Source: Paraburkholderia phenazinium
Lineage (GTDB): Bacteria > Pseudomonadota > Gammaproteobacteria > Burkholderiales > Burkholderiaceae
Direction: 5' to 3'
DNA: 64,000 nt
Assembly: GCF_900142845.1 (NCBI RefSeq)
Contig: NZ_FSRU01000002.1
Coordinates: 1,860,001 to 1,924,000, forward strand
The position numbers were made by a program, and so were the translations under genes. The notes beneath the pieces were generated by a model. That model ran no database searches. It saw nothing but the letters and a program-made list of their open reading frames with translations, and was not told the DNA's origin. Every line of letters begins with the position of its first letter. Positions within the stretch are counted from its first letter, which is position 1. Shown here in pieces: positions 34,846 to 44,613 of this stretch.

Positions 34846-35892
34846 ATGAGACTTTGCAATGGCAAGGCAACGCTGAGGATTCTGGTAGCGGCACTGGCAC
34901 TGACGGCGGGATTGGCCGCCACAACCGCGGCCCGCGCGGCCGATGCGCACTTCGTGTTGATCAGCCACGCGCCGGATTCCGATTCCTGGTGGAACACCAT
35001 CAAGAACGCCATCAAACAGGCCGACGAGGACTTCAACGTCGAGACCGACTACCGCAACCCGCCTAACGGCGACATCGCCGACATGGCCCGCCTGATCGAA
35101 CAGGCCGCGGCCCGCAATTACGACGGCGTAATCGTCACCATCGCCGATTACGATGTGCTGAAGGGCTCGATCGGCAAGGTCACCGAGAAGCACATTCCGC
35201 TGGTGACCATCAACTCGGGCACCGAGCAGCAGAGCGCCGACCTGGGCGCAATCATGCACATCGGCCAGCCTGAATACACCGCGGGCAAAGCCGCCGGCGA
35301 AAAGGCCAAGGCTGCCGGCGTCAAGTCGTTCCTGTGCGTGAACCACTACGCCACCAACCCGGCCTCGTTCGAACGCTGCCGCGGCTTTGCCGACGCGCTC
35401 GGCGTCGACTTCAAGACCTCCACGCTCGACGCCGGCACGGACCCGACCGGCATCCAGTCGAAGGTGAGCGCGTATCTGCGCAATCACCCGGACACCGGCG
35501 GCGTGCTCGCCCTCGGGCCGCTTTCGGCGGCGCCGACCATCAAGGCGCTGCAGCAGATGGGTCTGGCCGGCAAGCTGTGGTTCGCAACCTTCGACTTTGA
35601 CGACGACATCGCCAAGGCCATCAAGGACGGCACGATCAAGTTCGCCATCGACCAGCAACCGTACCTGCAGGGTTACATCGCGGTAGCGGTGCTGGCCATC
35701 GCCAGGCACGACCACACCACCGACCCGGTGAAGATCCGCGAGGCCCTGCAGGCCAACCCGAAGTTCCAGGCACGTCTGTCCACCTACGGTCTTGCCCCTT
35801 CCTACGGGCCGCGCAATATCGGCTCGGGCCCGGGCTTCATTACCAAGGAGAATATCGACAAGGTGATCAAGTACGCAGGTCAGTACCGCTAA
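34846..35892 (+). CDS. Sugar ABC transporter, periplasmic binding protein (inositol importer)
   Basis: 348 residues. Signal peptide (LRILVAALALTAGLAATTAA, cleavage near ARA-ADA) followed by a Peripla_BP_4 domain with the family's DSWWNTIKNAIKQA start and the VTINSGTEQQSADLGA hinge strand. Binds the sugar in the periplasm and delivers it to the permease. Starts at ATG 34846 with AAAGGTGG just upstream. First gene of the plus-strand inositol operon. Inositol as substrate is inferred from its neighbours. Confidence 0.9.
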   Translation: MRLCNGKATLRILVAALALTAGLAATTAARAADAHFVLISHAPDSDSWWNTIKNAIKQADEDFNVETDYRNPPNGDIADMARLIEQAAARNYDGVIVTIADYDVLKGSIGKVTEKHIPLVTINSGTEQQSADLGAIMHIGQPEYTAGKAAGEKAKAAGVKSFLCVNHYATNPASFERCRGFADALGVDFKTSTLDAGTDPTGIQSKVSAYLRNHPDTGGVLALGPLSAAPTIKALQQMGLAGKLWFATFDFDDDIAKAIKDGTIKFAIDQQPYLQGYIAVAVLAIARHDHTTDPVKIREALQANPKFQARLSTYGLAPSYGPRNIGSGPGFITKENIDKVIKYAGQYR

Positions 35893-36095
35893 TCAATGTC
35901 GCATTGACTTCGGGCACGGGAGAACCGTCCCCGCAGGCATGAAGGAAGCGCGTGCGGCGAGCCGCCACGGGCCCGGCCGCACCCGCTTCCCTTCGCAGGG
36001 TTTCATTCGCACTTCACTGCACTTCACTTGCATCAAGCGCCTTTCAGCGAAGCGTCGTCACGACGCCTTCCGCCGGCGCATCAAGGAGAGCTTCA

Positions 36096-37268
36096 ATGGG
36101 CGTCGCCAACCCCTTCCACGCCAAACATCCCCCTTCCGAGCAGGATGCCGCAGCAGCTGCGGCAGCGGGCTCCGCAGCAGTATCGGACGAGCGCGTGCGT
36201 CGCGAATCGTGGTTCAAACACCTGTTGAGCCGTCCGGAATTCGCCGCGCTTGCCGGCACCGTAATGGTGTTCCTGGTGTTCGGTCTGTCCGCCGGCAACT
36301 CCGGCATGTTCAACCTCGACGGCGTGATGAACTGGTCGCAGGTGGCCGCGTATCTCGGCATCATCTCGGTGGGCGCATGTCTCCTGATGATCGCCGGCGA
36401 GTTCGACCTCTCGATCGGCTCGATGATCGGTTTTTCCGGCATGATGGTCGCGCTGCCCACCATGTACTTTCACTGGCCGATCGCGCTGTCCATCGTGTTC
36501 GCGTTCGCCGGTTCGATGCTGCTCGGCGCGCTCAACGGCTATCTGGTGATGCGCACCCGGCTGCCCTCCTTCATCGTCACGCTGGCCTTCCTGTTTATCC
36601 TGCGCGGCCTCACGCTTGCGCTCTCGGTGATGTTTGCCGACCGCACCATCATCTCCGGCGTCGGCGACGTCGCCGCGCACGACTGGCTCGCGCATGCGCT
36701 GTTTCAGGGCGTCGCCTTCAAGGGCCTGTTTACCTGGCTCGGACATATCGGCGTGGTCAAGCTGCTCGACAGCGGCCTTCCTCTCGTACCTGGGATTCCG
36801 AAAGTCATCCTGTGGTGGTTCGCGCTGGCCGCGGCCTGCGCCTTCATCCTTGCCAAGACGCAGTTCGGCAACTGGATCTTTGCGGTGGGCGGCGATTCCA
36901 ATGCGGCAAAGAACGTCGGCGTGCCGGTGCGCCGCGTGAAAATCTCGCTGTTCGTCCTGACCGCGTTCTGCTCCTGCCTCTATTCGGTGCTGCAAGTGTG
37001 CGACATCGGCTCGGCAGCCGCCGACCGCGGTCTGCAGGCGGAATTCGAAGCCATCATCGCGGCGGTGATCGGCGGCACCTTGTTGACCGGCGGCTACGGT
37101 TCGGTGGTCGGCGCATCCTTCGGGGCACTGATCTTCGGCGTCGTGCAGATCGGCATCACGTATACGAACATCGATTCGGACTGGTTCCGTGTGTTCCTCG
37201 GCGCCATGTTGCTGTTCGCGGTGCTGTTTAACCACTACGTGCGCAGCCGCGTCGCGGCGTCCCGCTAA
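36096..37268 (+). CDS. Sugar ABC transporter permease (inositol importer)
   Basis: 390 residues, BPD_transp_2/RbsC-type with about ten membrane helices after a 50-residue cytoplasmic tail. Contains [17 protein letters not shown] and the EAA-like loop [18 protein letters not shown] that docks the ATPase. The start at 36096 has a perfect AAGGAGAG ribosome site; the frame upstream of it is open but not protein-like. Forms a homodimeric channel. Confidence 0.9.
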   Translation: MGVANPFHAKHPPSEQDAAAAAAAGSAAVSDERVRRESWFKHLLSRPEFAALAGTVMVFLVFGLSAGNSGMFNLDGVMNWSQVAAYLGIISVGACLLMIAGEFDLSIGSMIGFSGMMVALPTMYFHWPIALSIVFAFAGSMLLGALNGYLVMRTRLPSFIVTLAFLFILRGLTLALSVMFADRTIISGVGDVAAHDWLAHALFQGVAFKGLFTWLGHIGVVKLLDSGLPLVPGIPKVILWWFALAAACAFILAKTQFGNWIFAVGGDSNAAKNVGVPVRRVKISLFVLTAFCSCLYSVLQVCDIGSAAADRGLQAEFEAIIAAVIGGTLLTGGYGSVVGASFGALIFGVVQIGITYTNIDSDWFRVFLGAMLLFAVLFNHYVRSRVAASR

Positions 37269-37282
37269 TCGAGGAGTCCACG

Positions 37283-38125
37283 ATGAACACCCCCTTGAAT
37301 ACGACACCGGGTACGGCTGCGGGTTTGCCCCAGGCCGCGGACACCGACTACATCCTCGCGCTCGAAAACGTCAGCCGCTATTTCGGCAACGTGATTGCGC
37401 TGAAGGACATCACCCTGCGGTTGAAACGCGGCGAAGTGCATTGCCTGTTAGGCGACAACGGCGCCGGCAAGTCCACCTTGATCAAGACGCTCGCCGGCGT
37501 GCACCAGCCGAGCGAAGGCACCTACCTCGTCGACGGCAAGCCGGTGCGTTTCACCTCGCCTAAAGACGCACTCGATCTCGGCATCGCCACCGTCTATCAG
37601 GATCTCGCGCTGGTGCCGCTGCTGTCGGTGGCGCGCAACTTCTTCATGGGACGCGAGCCGCAGAAAAAGCTGTTCGGCTTCATCAACGTGATGGACCTGG
37701 ACCATTGCGCGACCGCCTCGCGCGACAAGCTCGCCGAAATGGGCATCAATGTGCGCGACCCGCATCAGCCGATCGGCACCATGTCGGGCGGCGAGAAGCA
37801 GTGCCTCGCGATTGCGCGGGCGATTCACTTCGGCGCGCGCGTGCTGATTCTCGACGAACCGACCGCGGCGCTCGGCGTGAAGCAAAGCTTCAACGTGCTG
37901 AAGCTGATCCACACCGCGCGTGCCAAAGGCATTTCGGTGATCTTCATCACGCACAACGTACATCACGCCTACCCGATCGGCGATTCGTTCACGCTGCTCA
38001 ATCGCGGCAAGTCGCTCGGCACCTTCACCAAGGACACCATCAGCAAGGATGAAGTGCTCGACATGATGGCCGGCGGCGCCGAGATGCAGAAGATGATCGG
38101 CGAACTCGAAGGCGCGACGATCTGA
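37283..38125 (+). CDS. Sugar ABC transporter ATP-binding protein (inositol importer)
   Basis: 280 residues with one nucleotide-binding domain: Walker [11 protein letters not shown]-loop, signature MSGGEKQ, Walker [12 protein letters not shown], and a switch histidine in FITHNVHH. Many sugar importers of this class (RbsA, XylG) have two such domains in about 500 residues; this one has a single domain and should act as a homodimer. Follows the permease by 14 bases. Confidence 0.92.
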   Translation: MNTPLNTTPGTAAGLPQAADTDYILALENVSRYFGNVIALKDITLRLKRGEVHCLLGDNGAGKSTLIKTLAGVHQPSEGTYLVDGKPVRFTSPKDALDLGIATVYQDLALVPLLSVARNFFMGREPQKKLFGFINVMDLDHCATASRDKLAEMGINVRDPHQPIGTMSGGEKQCLAIARAIHFGARVLILDEPTAALGVKQSFNVLKLIHTARAKGISVIFITHNVHHAYPIGDSFTLLNRGKSLGTFTKDTISKDEVLDMMAGGAEMQKMIGELEGATI

Positions 38126-38222
38126 TTTGCGCCACGCGGCGCTCGCATGGCTTAAGCCCTGCCCTGCGCTCGCCGCGTGCCCCCTTGCCGTCAGTCCAGC
38201 GCTAAGACAAACAGGATATTCC

Positions 38223-40256
38223 ATGGCCCTCACCAGCACTCCCACGCCGTCCGTTGCCAGCCCCACCAGCCGCTTTGCACCGGATCGCAGCCGCGACATC
38301 ATCTGCCTTGGCCGGCTCGCGGTGGATCTCTACGCACAACAGGTCGGCGCCCGTCTCGAAGACGTATCGAGCTTTGCCAAGTATCTCGGCGGCTCGTCGG
38401 CCAATATCGCTTTTGGCTGCGCGCGGCTCGGGCTCGCCTCGGCGATGCTCGCGCGCGTCGGCAACGACCATATGGGCCGCTTTCTCACCGAAACGCTCAC
38501 CAGGGAAGGTTGCGACGTCAGTCACGTGCGCGTCGATCATGAGCGCCTGACCGCGCTCGTGCTGCTCGGCCTGAAAGACCGCGACACCTTCCCGCTGATT
38601 TTCTACCGCGAAAACTGCGCCGATATGGCCGTGGACGAAGCCGATTTCGACGAGGCGTTCATTGCTTCATCGAAAGCGCTGCTGATCACCGGCACGCACT
38701 TCTCCACCGAACAGGTCAACCGCGCGAGCCGCCGCGCGCTCGATTACGCGCGTCGCAACGGCGTGCGCACCGTGCTCGACATCGACTACCGTCCGGTGCT
38801 GTGGGGACTCACCGGCAAGGCCGACGGCGAGACGCGTTTCGTCGCCAGCGAAGACGTCACCGCACATTTGCAGCGCATCCTGCCGTTGATCGATCTGGTG
38901 ATCGGCACCGAAGAGGAATTCCGCATTGCCGGCGGCAAGACCGACCTGATCGACGCCCTCGCGATGGTGCGCGCGGTCACGCCGGCGACGCTGGTGGTCA
39001 AGCGCGGCCCGCTCGGCTGCCAGATCATCGACGGCGACGTGCCCGCGTCGCTCGACGACGCGCCGATTCAGGGCGGCGTCGAAGTCGAAGTCTTGAACGT
39101 GCTCGGCGCAGGCGATGCCTTTGCCTCCGGTTTCCTGTCCGGCTGGCTGCGCGATGAGCCGCTCGAAGCGTGTGCCCGCGCGGCGAATGCGAGCGGCGCG
39201 CTGGTCGTGTCGCGACATGGCTGCGCCCCGGCCATGCCGACGCCCGCCGAACTCGACTATTTCCTCGCCGAAGCGAAAGCCGATCCGCAGCGCATGCGCC
39301 GCCCCGACCGCGATGCGAAGCTCGCGCGGCTGCACCGCGTCTCTCCTGCCCGCAAGCAGCGGGACGAAGTGCTCGGCTTCGCGTTCGATCACCGCAACCA
39401 GTTCTTCGATCTGGCCCAGCAGACCGGTGCGGACGAAGCACGTATCGCGCGCCTGAAGAGCCTGTTTGTCGAGGCCGTCGCGCAGACCGAAAGCAAGCTC
39501 GGCTTGCAAGGGCGCATAGGCGTACTGATCGACGACCGCTACGGCCAGGATGCGCTGAACGCGGCCACCGGCCGTGGCTGGTGGATCGGCCGCCCGGTGG
39601 AGTTGCCGGGCTCGGTGCCGCTCGTGTTCGATCACGGCCGCTCGATCGGCACCACGCTCACCAGTTGGCCGCAGGAACACGTGGTGAAGTGCCTCGTGCA
39701 ATTCCATCCCGACGAGCCGGTCGAGCAACGGCTCGAACAGGAAGCGCAATTGCGCGCGCTCTACGACGCCACCCAGGCGAGCGGCCACGAACTGCTGCTC
39801 GAAGTGATTCCGCCCAAGCACGCCCATTTGCCGAGCGCGCCGGACACCGTGTATCGCGCGTTGAAGCGTCTCTACAACATCGGCATCTATCCGGAGTGGT
39901 GGAAGCTGGAACCGATGGAAGCTGCGCAATGGCAGAGCGTCGACGCCCTGATTGCCGAGCGCGATCCGTACTGCCGTGGCGTGGTGTTGCTTGGGCTGTC
40001 GGCCGCCGTCGAACAGCTCAACGAGGGCTTTCGCGCCGCGGCGCAATCGGCCACCTGCCGCGGCTTCACCGTTGGCCGGACGATTTTCCACGAGCCGAGC
40101 CACGCCTGGCTCGCCGGCTCGATCAACGACGACGAACTGATCGCCCGCGTGCGGCAGACCTTCGAAACGCTGATCGATTCGTGGCGCAGCGCGCGCGGCA
40201 ACGCCGCGCCGCATAGCGCCCCACCGCATCAAGCACACCAGGAGCAGGCTGCATGA
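38223..40256 (+). CDS. iolC: Fused 5-dehydro-2-deoxygluconokinase / DUF2090 aldolase-like protein
   Basis: 677 residues. Residues about 25-335 are a PfkB sugar kinase (GRLAVDLYAQQVGARLEDVS near the start; NVLGAGDAFASGF with the catalytic Asp near residue 300), which phosphorylates 2-deoxy-5-keto-D-gluconate. Residues about 370-660 are a DUF2090 domain (LGFAFDHRNQFFDLAQQTG, LLLEVIPPKH, GIYPEWWKLEP), related to class I aldolases and thought to cleave the phosphorylated product to malonate semialdehyde and DHAP. Start ATG with AACAGGAT upstream. The stop overlaps the iolD start by four bases. Confidence 0.9.
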   Translation: MALTSTPTPSVASPTSRFAPDRSRDIICLGRLAVDLYAQQVGARLEDVSSFAKYLGGSSANIAFGCARLGLASAMLARVGNDHMGRFLTETLTREGCDVSHVRVDHERLTALVLLGLKDRDTFPLIFYRENCADMAVDEADFDEAFIASSKALLITGTHFSTEQVNRASRRALDYARRNGVRTVLDIDYRPVLWGLTGKADGETRFVASEDVTAHLQRILPLIDLVIGTEEEFRIAGGKTDLIDALAMVRAVTPATLVVKRGPLGCQIIDGDVPASLDDAPIQGGVEVEVLNVLGAGDAFASGFLSGWLRDEPLEACARAANASGALVVSRHGCAPAMPTPAELDYFLAEAKADPQRMRRPDRDAKLARLHRVSPARKQRDEVLGFAFDHRNQFFDLAQQTGADEARIARLKSLFVEAVAQTESKLGLQGRIGVLIDDRYGQDALNAATGRGWWIGRPVELPGSVPLVFDHGRSIGTTLTSWPQEHVVKCLVQFHPDEPVEQRLEQEAQLRALYDATQASGHELLLEVIPPKHAHLPSAPDTVYRALKRLYNIGIYPEWWKLEPMEAAQWQSVDALIAERDPYCRGVVLLGLSAAVEQLNEGFRAAAQSATCRGFTVGRTIFHEPSHAWLAGSINDDELIARVRQTFETLIDSWRSARGNAAPHSAPPHQAHQEQAA

Positions 40257-42214
40257 ACCAGCGCATCTTGCATCACGATACGGCCTCTGCCCACCATGCC
40301 TCCGCGACGCCATCGACTGCGCCGGCAACTGGCACGCTGCGGCTTACCACGGCGCAGGCGCTGGTCCGCTACCTCGCGGCGCAGCGCGTCAGGACCGAAG
40401 ACGGCACCGCTACCGAGCCGCTGTTCGGCGGCGTCTTCGCGATCTTCGGGCATGGCAACGTCGCGGGACTTGGCGAGGCGCTGTACCAGCATCGTCATGA
40501 GCTGCCGACGCTGCGCGCGCACAACGAGCAGGCGATGGCACATAGTGCGATTGCGTATGCGAAGGCGCATTTCCGGCGCCGGATGATGGCGGTCACCACC
40601 TCGATCGGACCCGGCGCCACGAATCTGCTGACCGCAGCGGCGCTCGCGCACGTCAACCGTTTGCCGGTGCTGCTGCTGCCCGGCGACGTGTTCGTCTCGC
40701 GTGCGCCGGATCCGGTATTGCAGCAGGTCGAGGACTTTCACGACGGCGGCATCTCGGCGAACGATGCCTTCAGGCCTGTGTCGCGCTACTTCGACCGCAT
40801 CGTGCATCCCGCGCAATTGCTGACGGCCTTGCCTCGCGCGCTGCGCGTGCTGACCGATGCGGCGTTGTGCGGACCCGTCACGCTCGCGTTGCCGCAGGAT
40901 GTGCAGGCCGCCGCGTGGGATTTTCCGGCTGACTTCTTCGAACCGCGGGTGGTCGGCTTTCATACGCCGGCGCCGGTTGCCGAAGAAATCAGCGCGGCGG
41001 TCGAACGTCTGCGGCAGGCGAAGCGGCCGCTGATCGTCGCCGGAGGCGGCGTGCTGTATGGCCACGCAACCGATGCCCTCCACGCGTTTGCCGCCGCACA
41101 TGGCGTCCCCGTGGCTGAAACCCAGGCCGGCAAAGGTGCGCTGGCCTGGAACGATCCGCTCAATACCGGCGCGTTAGGCGTGACCGGCTCGCCCGCAGCG
41201 AACGCACTCGCGCACGACGCCGATTGCGTGCTGGCCATCGGCACCCGCCTGCAGGACTTCACCACGGGCTCGAACACGCTGTTCACCCAGGCCGACGTAA
41301 TCGGCATCAATGCGAACGCATTCGATGGCCTCAAACATCGCGCGCTGGTGGTGGAAGCCGACGCCCGCCTCGCGCTCGCGGCGCTCGCGGCGGAGCTAGG
41401 CGGCTGGCATGCCGACCGCGCCTGGACTGCGCGGGCCCACAAGCACGCCGCGGACTGGCGCGACACCGTCGGCATGCTCACGCATGCGCCGCAACACGAA
41501 ACGGTCCTGCCGTACGACGCGGACGTGATCGGCGCGGTGCAGCGCTCGAGCGCCACGTCGGCGACCGACGACATCGTCGTGTGCGCGGCGGGCACCCTGC
41601 CCGCCGAGTTGCACAAGCTGTGGCGCGCGGGCCGACCGGGTGCGTACCACGTCGAATACGGCTATTCGTGCATGGGCTACGAGATCGCCGGCGGGCTCGG
41701 TGCGAAGCTGGCGCGTCCCGAACGGGACGTGATCGTGATGGTGGGCGACGGCAGCTATCTGATGATGAACAGCGAGATTGCCACTTCGGTGATGCTCGGC
41801 GCGAAGCTGATCATCGTCGTGCTCGACAATCGCGGCTACGGCTGCATTAACCGCCTGCAACAGGCCTGCGGCGGCGCACCGTTCAACAACATGTTCGACG
41901 ATTGCGAGCAAGGCCCGCTCGGCGCACCGCCGATCGATTTCGCCGCGCACGCGCGCTCGCTCGGTGCTCAAGCCGAGCACGTCGCGAACGTGGCCGAGCT
42001 CGAAGCCGCGTTGCAACGCGCGCGCGCTGCCGACCGCACGTATCTGATCAGTATCGACACCGACGCGGCCCGCACCACGGACGACGGCGGCTGGTGGTGG
42101 GAAGTGGCCGTGCCGGAAGTGTCGGCGCGCGAAGGGGTGCGCGCCGCGCGTGCGCAATACGAAGCCCAGCTTGCCGTGCGCGCCCAGGCCGCCGGCGACA
42201 CCGAAAACGAATGA
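40253..42214 (+). CDS. iolD: 3D-(3,5/4)-trihydroxycyclohexane-1,2-dione acylhydrolase
   Basis: 653 residues, a thiamine-diphosphate enzyme: an N-terminal Pyr domain with the cofactor glutamate in AHNEQAMAHSA, a central domain with a Rossmann-like fold, and a C-terminal PP domain with GDGSYLMMNSE as the TPP/metal-binding motif. It opens the inositol-derived ring to give 5-deoxy-glucuronate. Length fits the family. Coupled by ATGA overlap to iolC. Confidence 0.93.
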   Translation: MNQRILHHDTASAHHASATPSTAPATGTLRLTTAQALVRYLAAQRVRTEDGTATEPLFGGVFAIFGHGNVAGLGEALYQHRHELPTLRAHNEQAMAHSAIAYAKAHFRRRMMAVTTSIGPGATNLLTAAALAHVNRLPVLLLPGDVFVSRAPDPVLQQVEDFHDGGISANDAFRPVSRYFDRIVHPAQLLTALPRALRVLTDAALCGPVTLALPQDVQAAAWDFPADFFEPRVVGFHTPAPVAEEISAAVERLRQAKRPLIVAGGGVLYGHATDALHAFAAAHGVPVAETQAGKGALAWNDPLNTGALGVTGSPAANALAHDADCVLAIGTRLQDFTTGSNTLFTQADVIGINANAFDGLKHRALVVEADARLALAALAAELGGWHADRAWTARAHKHAADWRDTVGMLTHAPQHETVLPYDADVIGAVQRSSATSATDDIVVCAAGTLPAELHKLWRAGRPGAYHVEYGYSCMGYEIAGGLGAKLARPERDVIVMVGDGSYLMMNSEIATSVMLGAKLIIVVLDNRGYGCINRLQQACGGAPFNNMFDDCEQGPLGAPPIDFAAHARSLGAQAEHVANVAELEAALQRARAADRTYLISIDTDAARTTDDGGWWWEVAVPEVSAREGVRAARAQYEAQLAVRAQAAGDTENE

Positions 42215-42224
42215 GGACGCTCGC

Positions 42225-43151
42225 ATGACTCAGTTCGACGTACGCATTGGCATCAACCCGCTGTCGTGGATGAACGACGACCTGCCGTCGCTAGGCGGCG
42301 AAACGCCACTCGAAGTGGCGCTGACCGAAGGACGCCAGATCGGTTATGACGGGTTCGAACTCGGCAACAAGTTTCCGCGCGAACCGCTGGCGTTGAAAGC
42401 ACTGCTGGCGCAATACGATCTGGCGCTGGTCTCCGGCTGGTATTCGGGAAGACTCGCGCGACGCAGCGTCGCGGAAGAGATCGCCTCGGTGGACGCGCAT
42501 CTGGAACTGCTGTCGCGCAACGGCTCGACGGTGATGGTGTACGGCGAGGTAGCGGATTCGATCCAGGGCGCGCCGCAACCGCTCTACCAGCGCCCGCGCT
42601 TCTTTAGCGAAGCGCAGTGGGACGCGTATGCGGCACGTGTGGACGAGTTCGCCCGTTACACGTTGAGCCGCGGCGTGCGGCTCGCGTACCACCATCATAT
42701 GGGCGCTTACGTGGAAACGCCGGCGGACGTCGACAACCTGATGGCGCGCACGAGTAACGCCGTCGGCTTGCTGTTCGATGCAGGCCACATCACGTTTGCG
42801 GGCGGCGATCCGCTGACGGTACTCGACAAGTATATTGGGCGGGTCTGTCACGTCCATTGCAAGGACGTGCGGCCGGCGGTGATGAAACTTGCGCGCAACC
42901 GCAACTGGAGTTTTCTGGACTCGGTGATCAACGGCGCGTTTACGGTGCCGGGCGATGGCGCGGTGGATTTCCCGGCGATTATCGACCGCCTGAAACGGCA
43001 CGGCTATCGCGGCTGGCTGGTGGTGGAAGCGGAACAGGACCCGGTGATTGCGCGGTCGTATGCTTATGCGGAGAAGGGGTATCGAACGTTGCGTTCGCTG
43101 GTGGATGCGCCGCTCGATGCGGGTGCGTCTGCAACGAAGGAGGCAGCATGA
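42225..43151 (+). CDS. iolE: Myo-inosose-2 dehydratase
   Basis: 308 residues of the xylose-isomerase-like TIM-barrel (AP endonuclease 2) family. VRIGINPLSWMNDDLPSLGG at the start is the IolE signature; HHHMGAYVE, FDAGHITFAGGDP and HVHCKD supply metal ligands. Dehydrates 2-keto-myo-inositol. ATG at 42225 is preferred since the frame upstream lies inside iolD. Overlaps the iolB start (ATGA). Confidence 0.93.
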   Translation: MTQFDVRIGINPLSWMNDDLPSLGGETPLEVALTEGRQIGYDGFELGNKFPREPLALKALLAQYDLALVSGWYSGRLARRSVAEEIASVDAHLELLSRNGSTVMVYGEVADSIQGAPQPLYQRPRFFSEAQWDAYAARVDEFARYTLSRGVRLAYHHHMGAYVETPADVDNLMARTSNAVGLLFDAGHITFAGGDPLTVLDKYIGRVCHVHCKDVRPAVMKLARNRNWSFLDSVINGAFTVPGDGAVDFPAIIDRLKRHGYRGWLVVEAEQDPVIARSYAYAEKGYRTLRSLVDAPLDAGASATKEAA

Positions 43152-43945
43152 GTTTGCTGGTGAAGGCACAGCGCGAGGGCCAGACAATCGCGCGGGTCAC
43201 GCCTGAGACGGCGGCATGGCGTTATGTGGGGTTTGCGGCTTATCGCATGAGCGCGGACGAAGTCGTGCATGTGTTCGAGCCGGCGCGCGAGGTGTGCATC
43301 GTGGTGCTGGCGGGCGCGGTGGACATTGAGACGGCGGATCGCAAATGGAGCAGCCTTGGCTCGCGCGACAGCGTGTTTGAGGATGCGGCGCCGTATGCGG
43401 TGTATTTGCCGCCAGGCGTACGGACGACGGTGCGGGCGGTGCGCGATGCGGAGGTGGGTGTGGCGAGCGCGCCGGCCAAGGGCGGGTTTCCGGCGCGGCT
43501 GATCGAACCTGCGCAGATGAATCGCTCGACGCGCGGCAAGGGGTTGAATACGCGCTACGTATGCGATATCTTGCCGCAGACTGAGGCTGCGGAGTCCTTA
43601 CTGGTGGTTGAGGTGCGTACGCCGGGTGGGCATGCTTCGAGTTATCCGCCGCATAAGCATGACACGGACAATGTGCCGCTTGAGAGCTCGCTTGAGGAGA
43701 CTTATTACCATCGGCTTAATCCGGCGCAAGGGTTTGCTTTTCAGCGGGTGTATACCGATTCGCGGGATATCGATGAGTCGATGGCTGTTGAGGATCATGA
43801 TGTTGTCATGGTGCCCAGGGGGTATCACCCGGTTATCGTTCCTTATGGGTATGATTCGTACTACTTGAATGTCATGGCTGGGAAGCAGCGGGTTTGGCAT
43901 TTCAAGAACGATCCGGCGCATGAGTGGATTATTAATAAGGAGTGA
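43148..43945 (+). CDS. iolB: 5-deoxy-glucuronate isomerase
   Basis: 265 residues, KduI/IolB double-cupin fold; the metal-binding cupin segment is SYPPHKHDTD with further ligands in LEETYYHR and the C-terminal GYHPV. Isomerises 5-deoxy-glucuronate to 2-deoxy-5-keto-gluconate, the IolC substrate. Last gene of the operon in this window. In its last 51 codons 42 end in G or T, unlike the rest of the operon, as the palindromic repeat is approached. Confidence 0.93.
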   Translation: MSLLVKAQREGQTIARVTPETAAWRYVGFAAYRMSADEVVHVFEPAREVCIVVLAGAVDIETADRKWSSLGSRDSVFEDAAPYAVYLPPGVRTTVRAVRDAEVGVASAPAKGGFPARLIEPAQMNRSTRGKGLNTRYVCDILPQTEAAESLLVVEVRTPGGHASSYPPHKHDTDNVPLESSLEETYYHRLNPAQGFAFQRVYTDSRDIDESMAVEDHDVVMVPRGYHPVIVPYGYDSYYLNVMAGKQRVWHFKNDPAHEWIINKE

Positions 43946-43956
43946 GGGGGGGGCCT

Positions 43957-44610
43957 GCGGCGCCTTTGGGGGTTTTGCCTGCGGCGCCTTGGTTTTTTGC
44001 TGCTCTTAGGGTGTTGGCCTTTCCTTGCTTTCTTAGTGGTCTATTAGCTTCGCCCCTGTGCGGGGCAGCACTTACTTTCTTTGCCGCCGCAAAGAAAGTA
44101 AGCAAAGAAAGCGGGCTCACACCGCTAGCGTTTAGTGAGCCATCTCGGTCTGCCACCGGAAACGGCCCAACACAAGACCCGCCCTCGCATTCCCACCGCT
44201 CGTGACACAGCACTCATCCACCCCACTCCGCACTACGTGCGTCGCGGTCGGGTCTGCATGGGAAGGCGAGTCGCTTGCGAGTATCGCGGCGGCGGTGCCG
44301 AGTCAGCTTCCGCAGAAGGAGTTGTGCCCCACGGCGGGGCGCGCAGCGCAACGCTGGAACGGATGACGGCCTTGTCACTAACGGCTATGCCGCGAGGGCG
44401 CATCTCGTCTTGGGCCGTTCCCGGCGGCAGACCGGGATGGCTCACTACGGGCTAGCGGTGGCAGCCCGCTTTCTTTGCTTACTTTCTTTGCGGCGGCAAA
44501 GAAAGTAAGTGCCGCCCCGCACAGGGGCGACGCCAATAGACCACTAAGAATGCAAGAAAAGACCAACACCGTAGGACCACAACCAAAGCGCCGCGCAAGG
44601 CAAAAAAAAT
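43957..44610. repeat. Dispersed palindromic repeat, full copy
   Basis: A left arm (to about 44125) and an inverted right arm (from about 44450) share GTGTTGGCC, GTGGTCTATT, CCCCTGTGCGGGG and two identical hairpins: CTTACTTTCTTTGC / GCAAAGAAAGTAAG at 44071-44102 and 44478-44509, each with a 4-base loop. The interior of about 320 bases has no convincing gene. The truncated copy at 9462-9985 has the same interior in opposite orientation. This fills the space between iolB and the next gene. Confidence 0.85.
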
Positions 44611-44613
44611 GAA

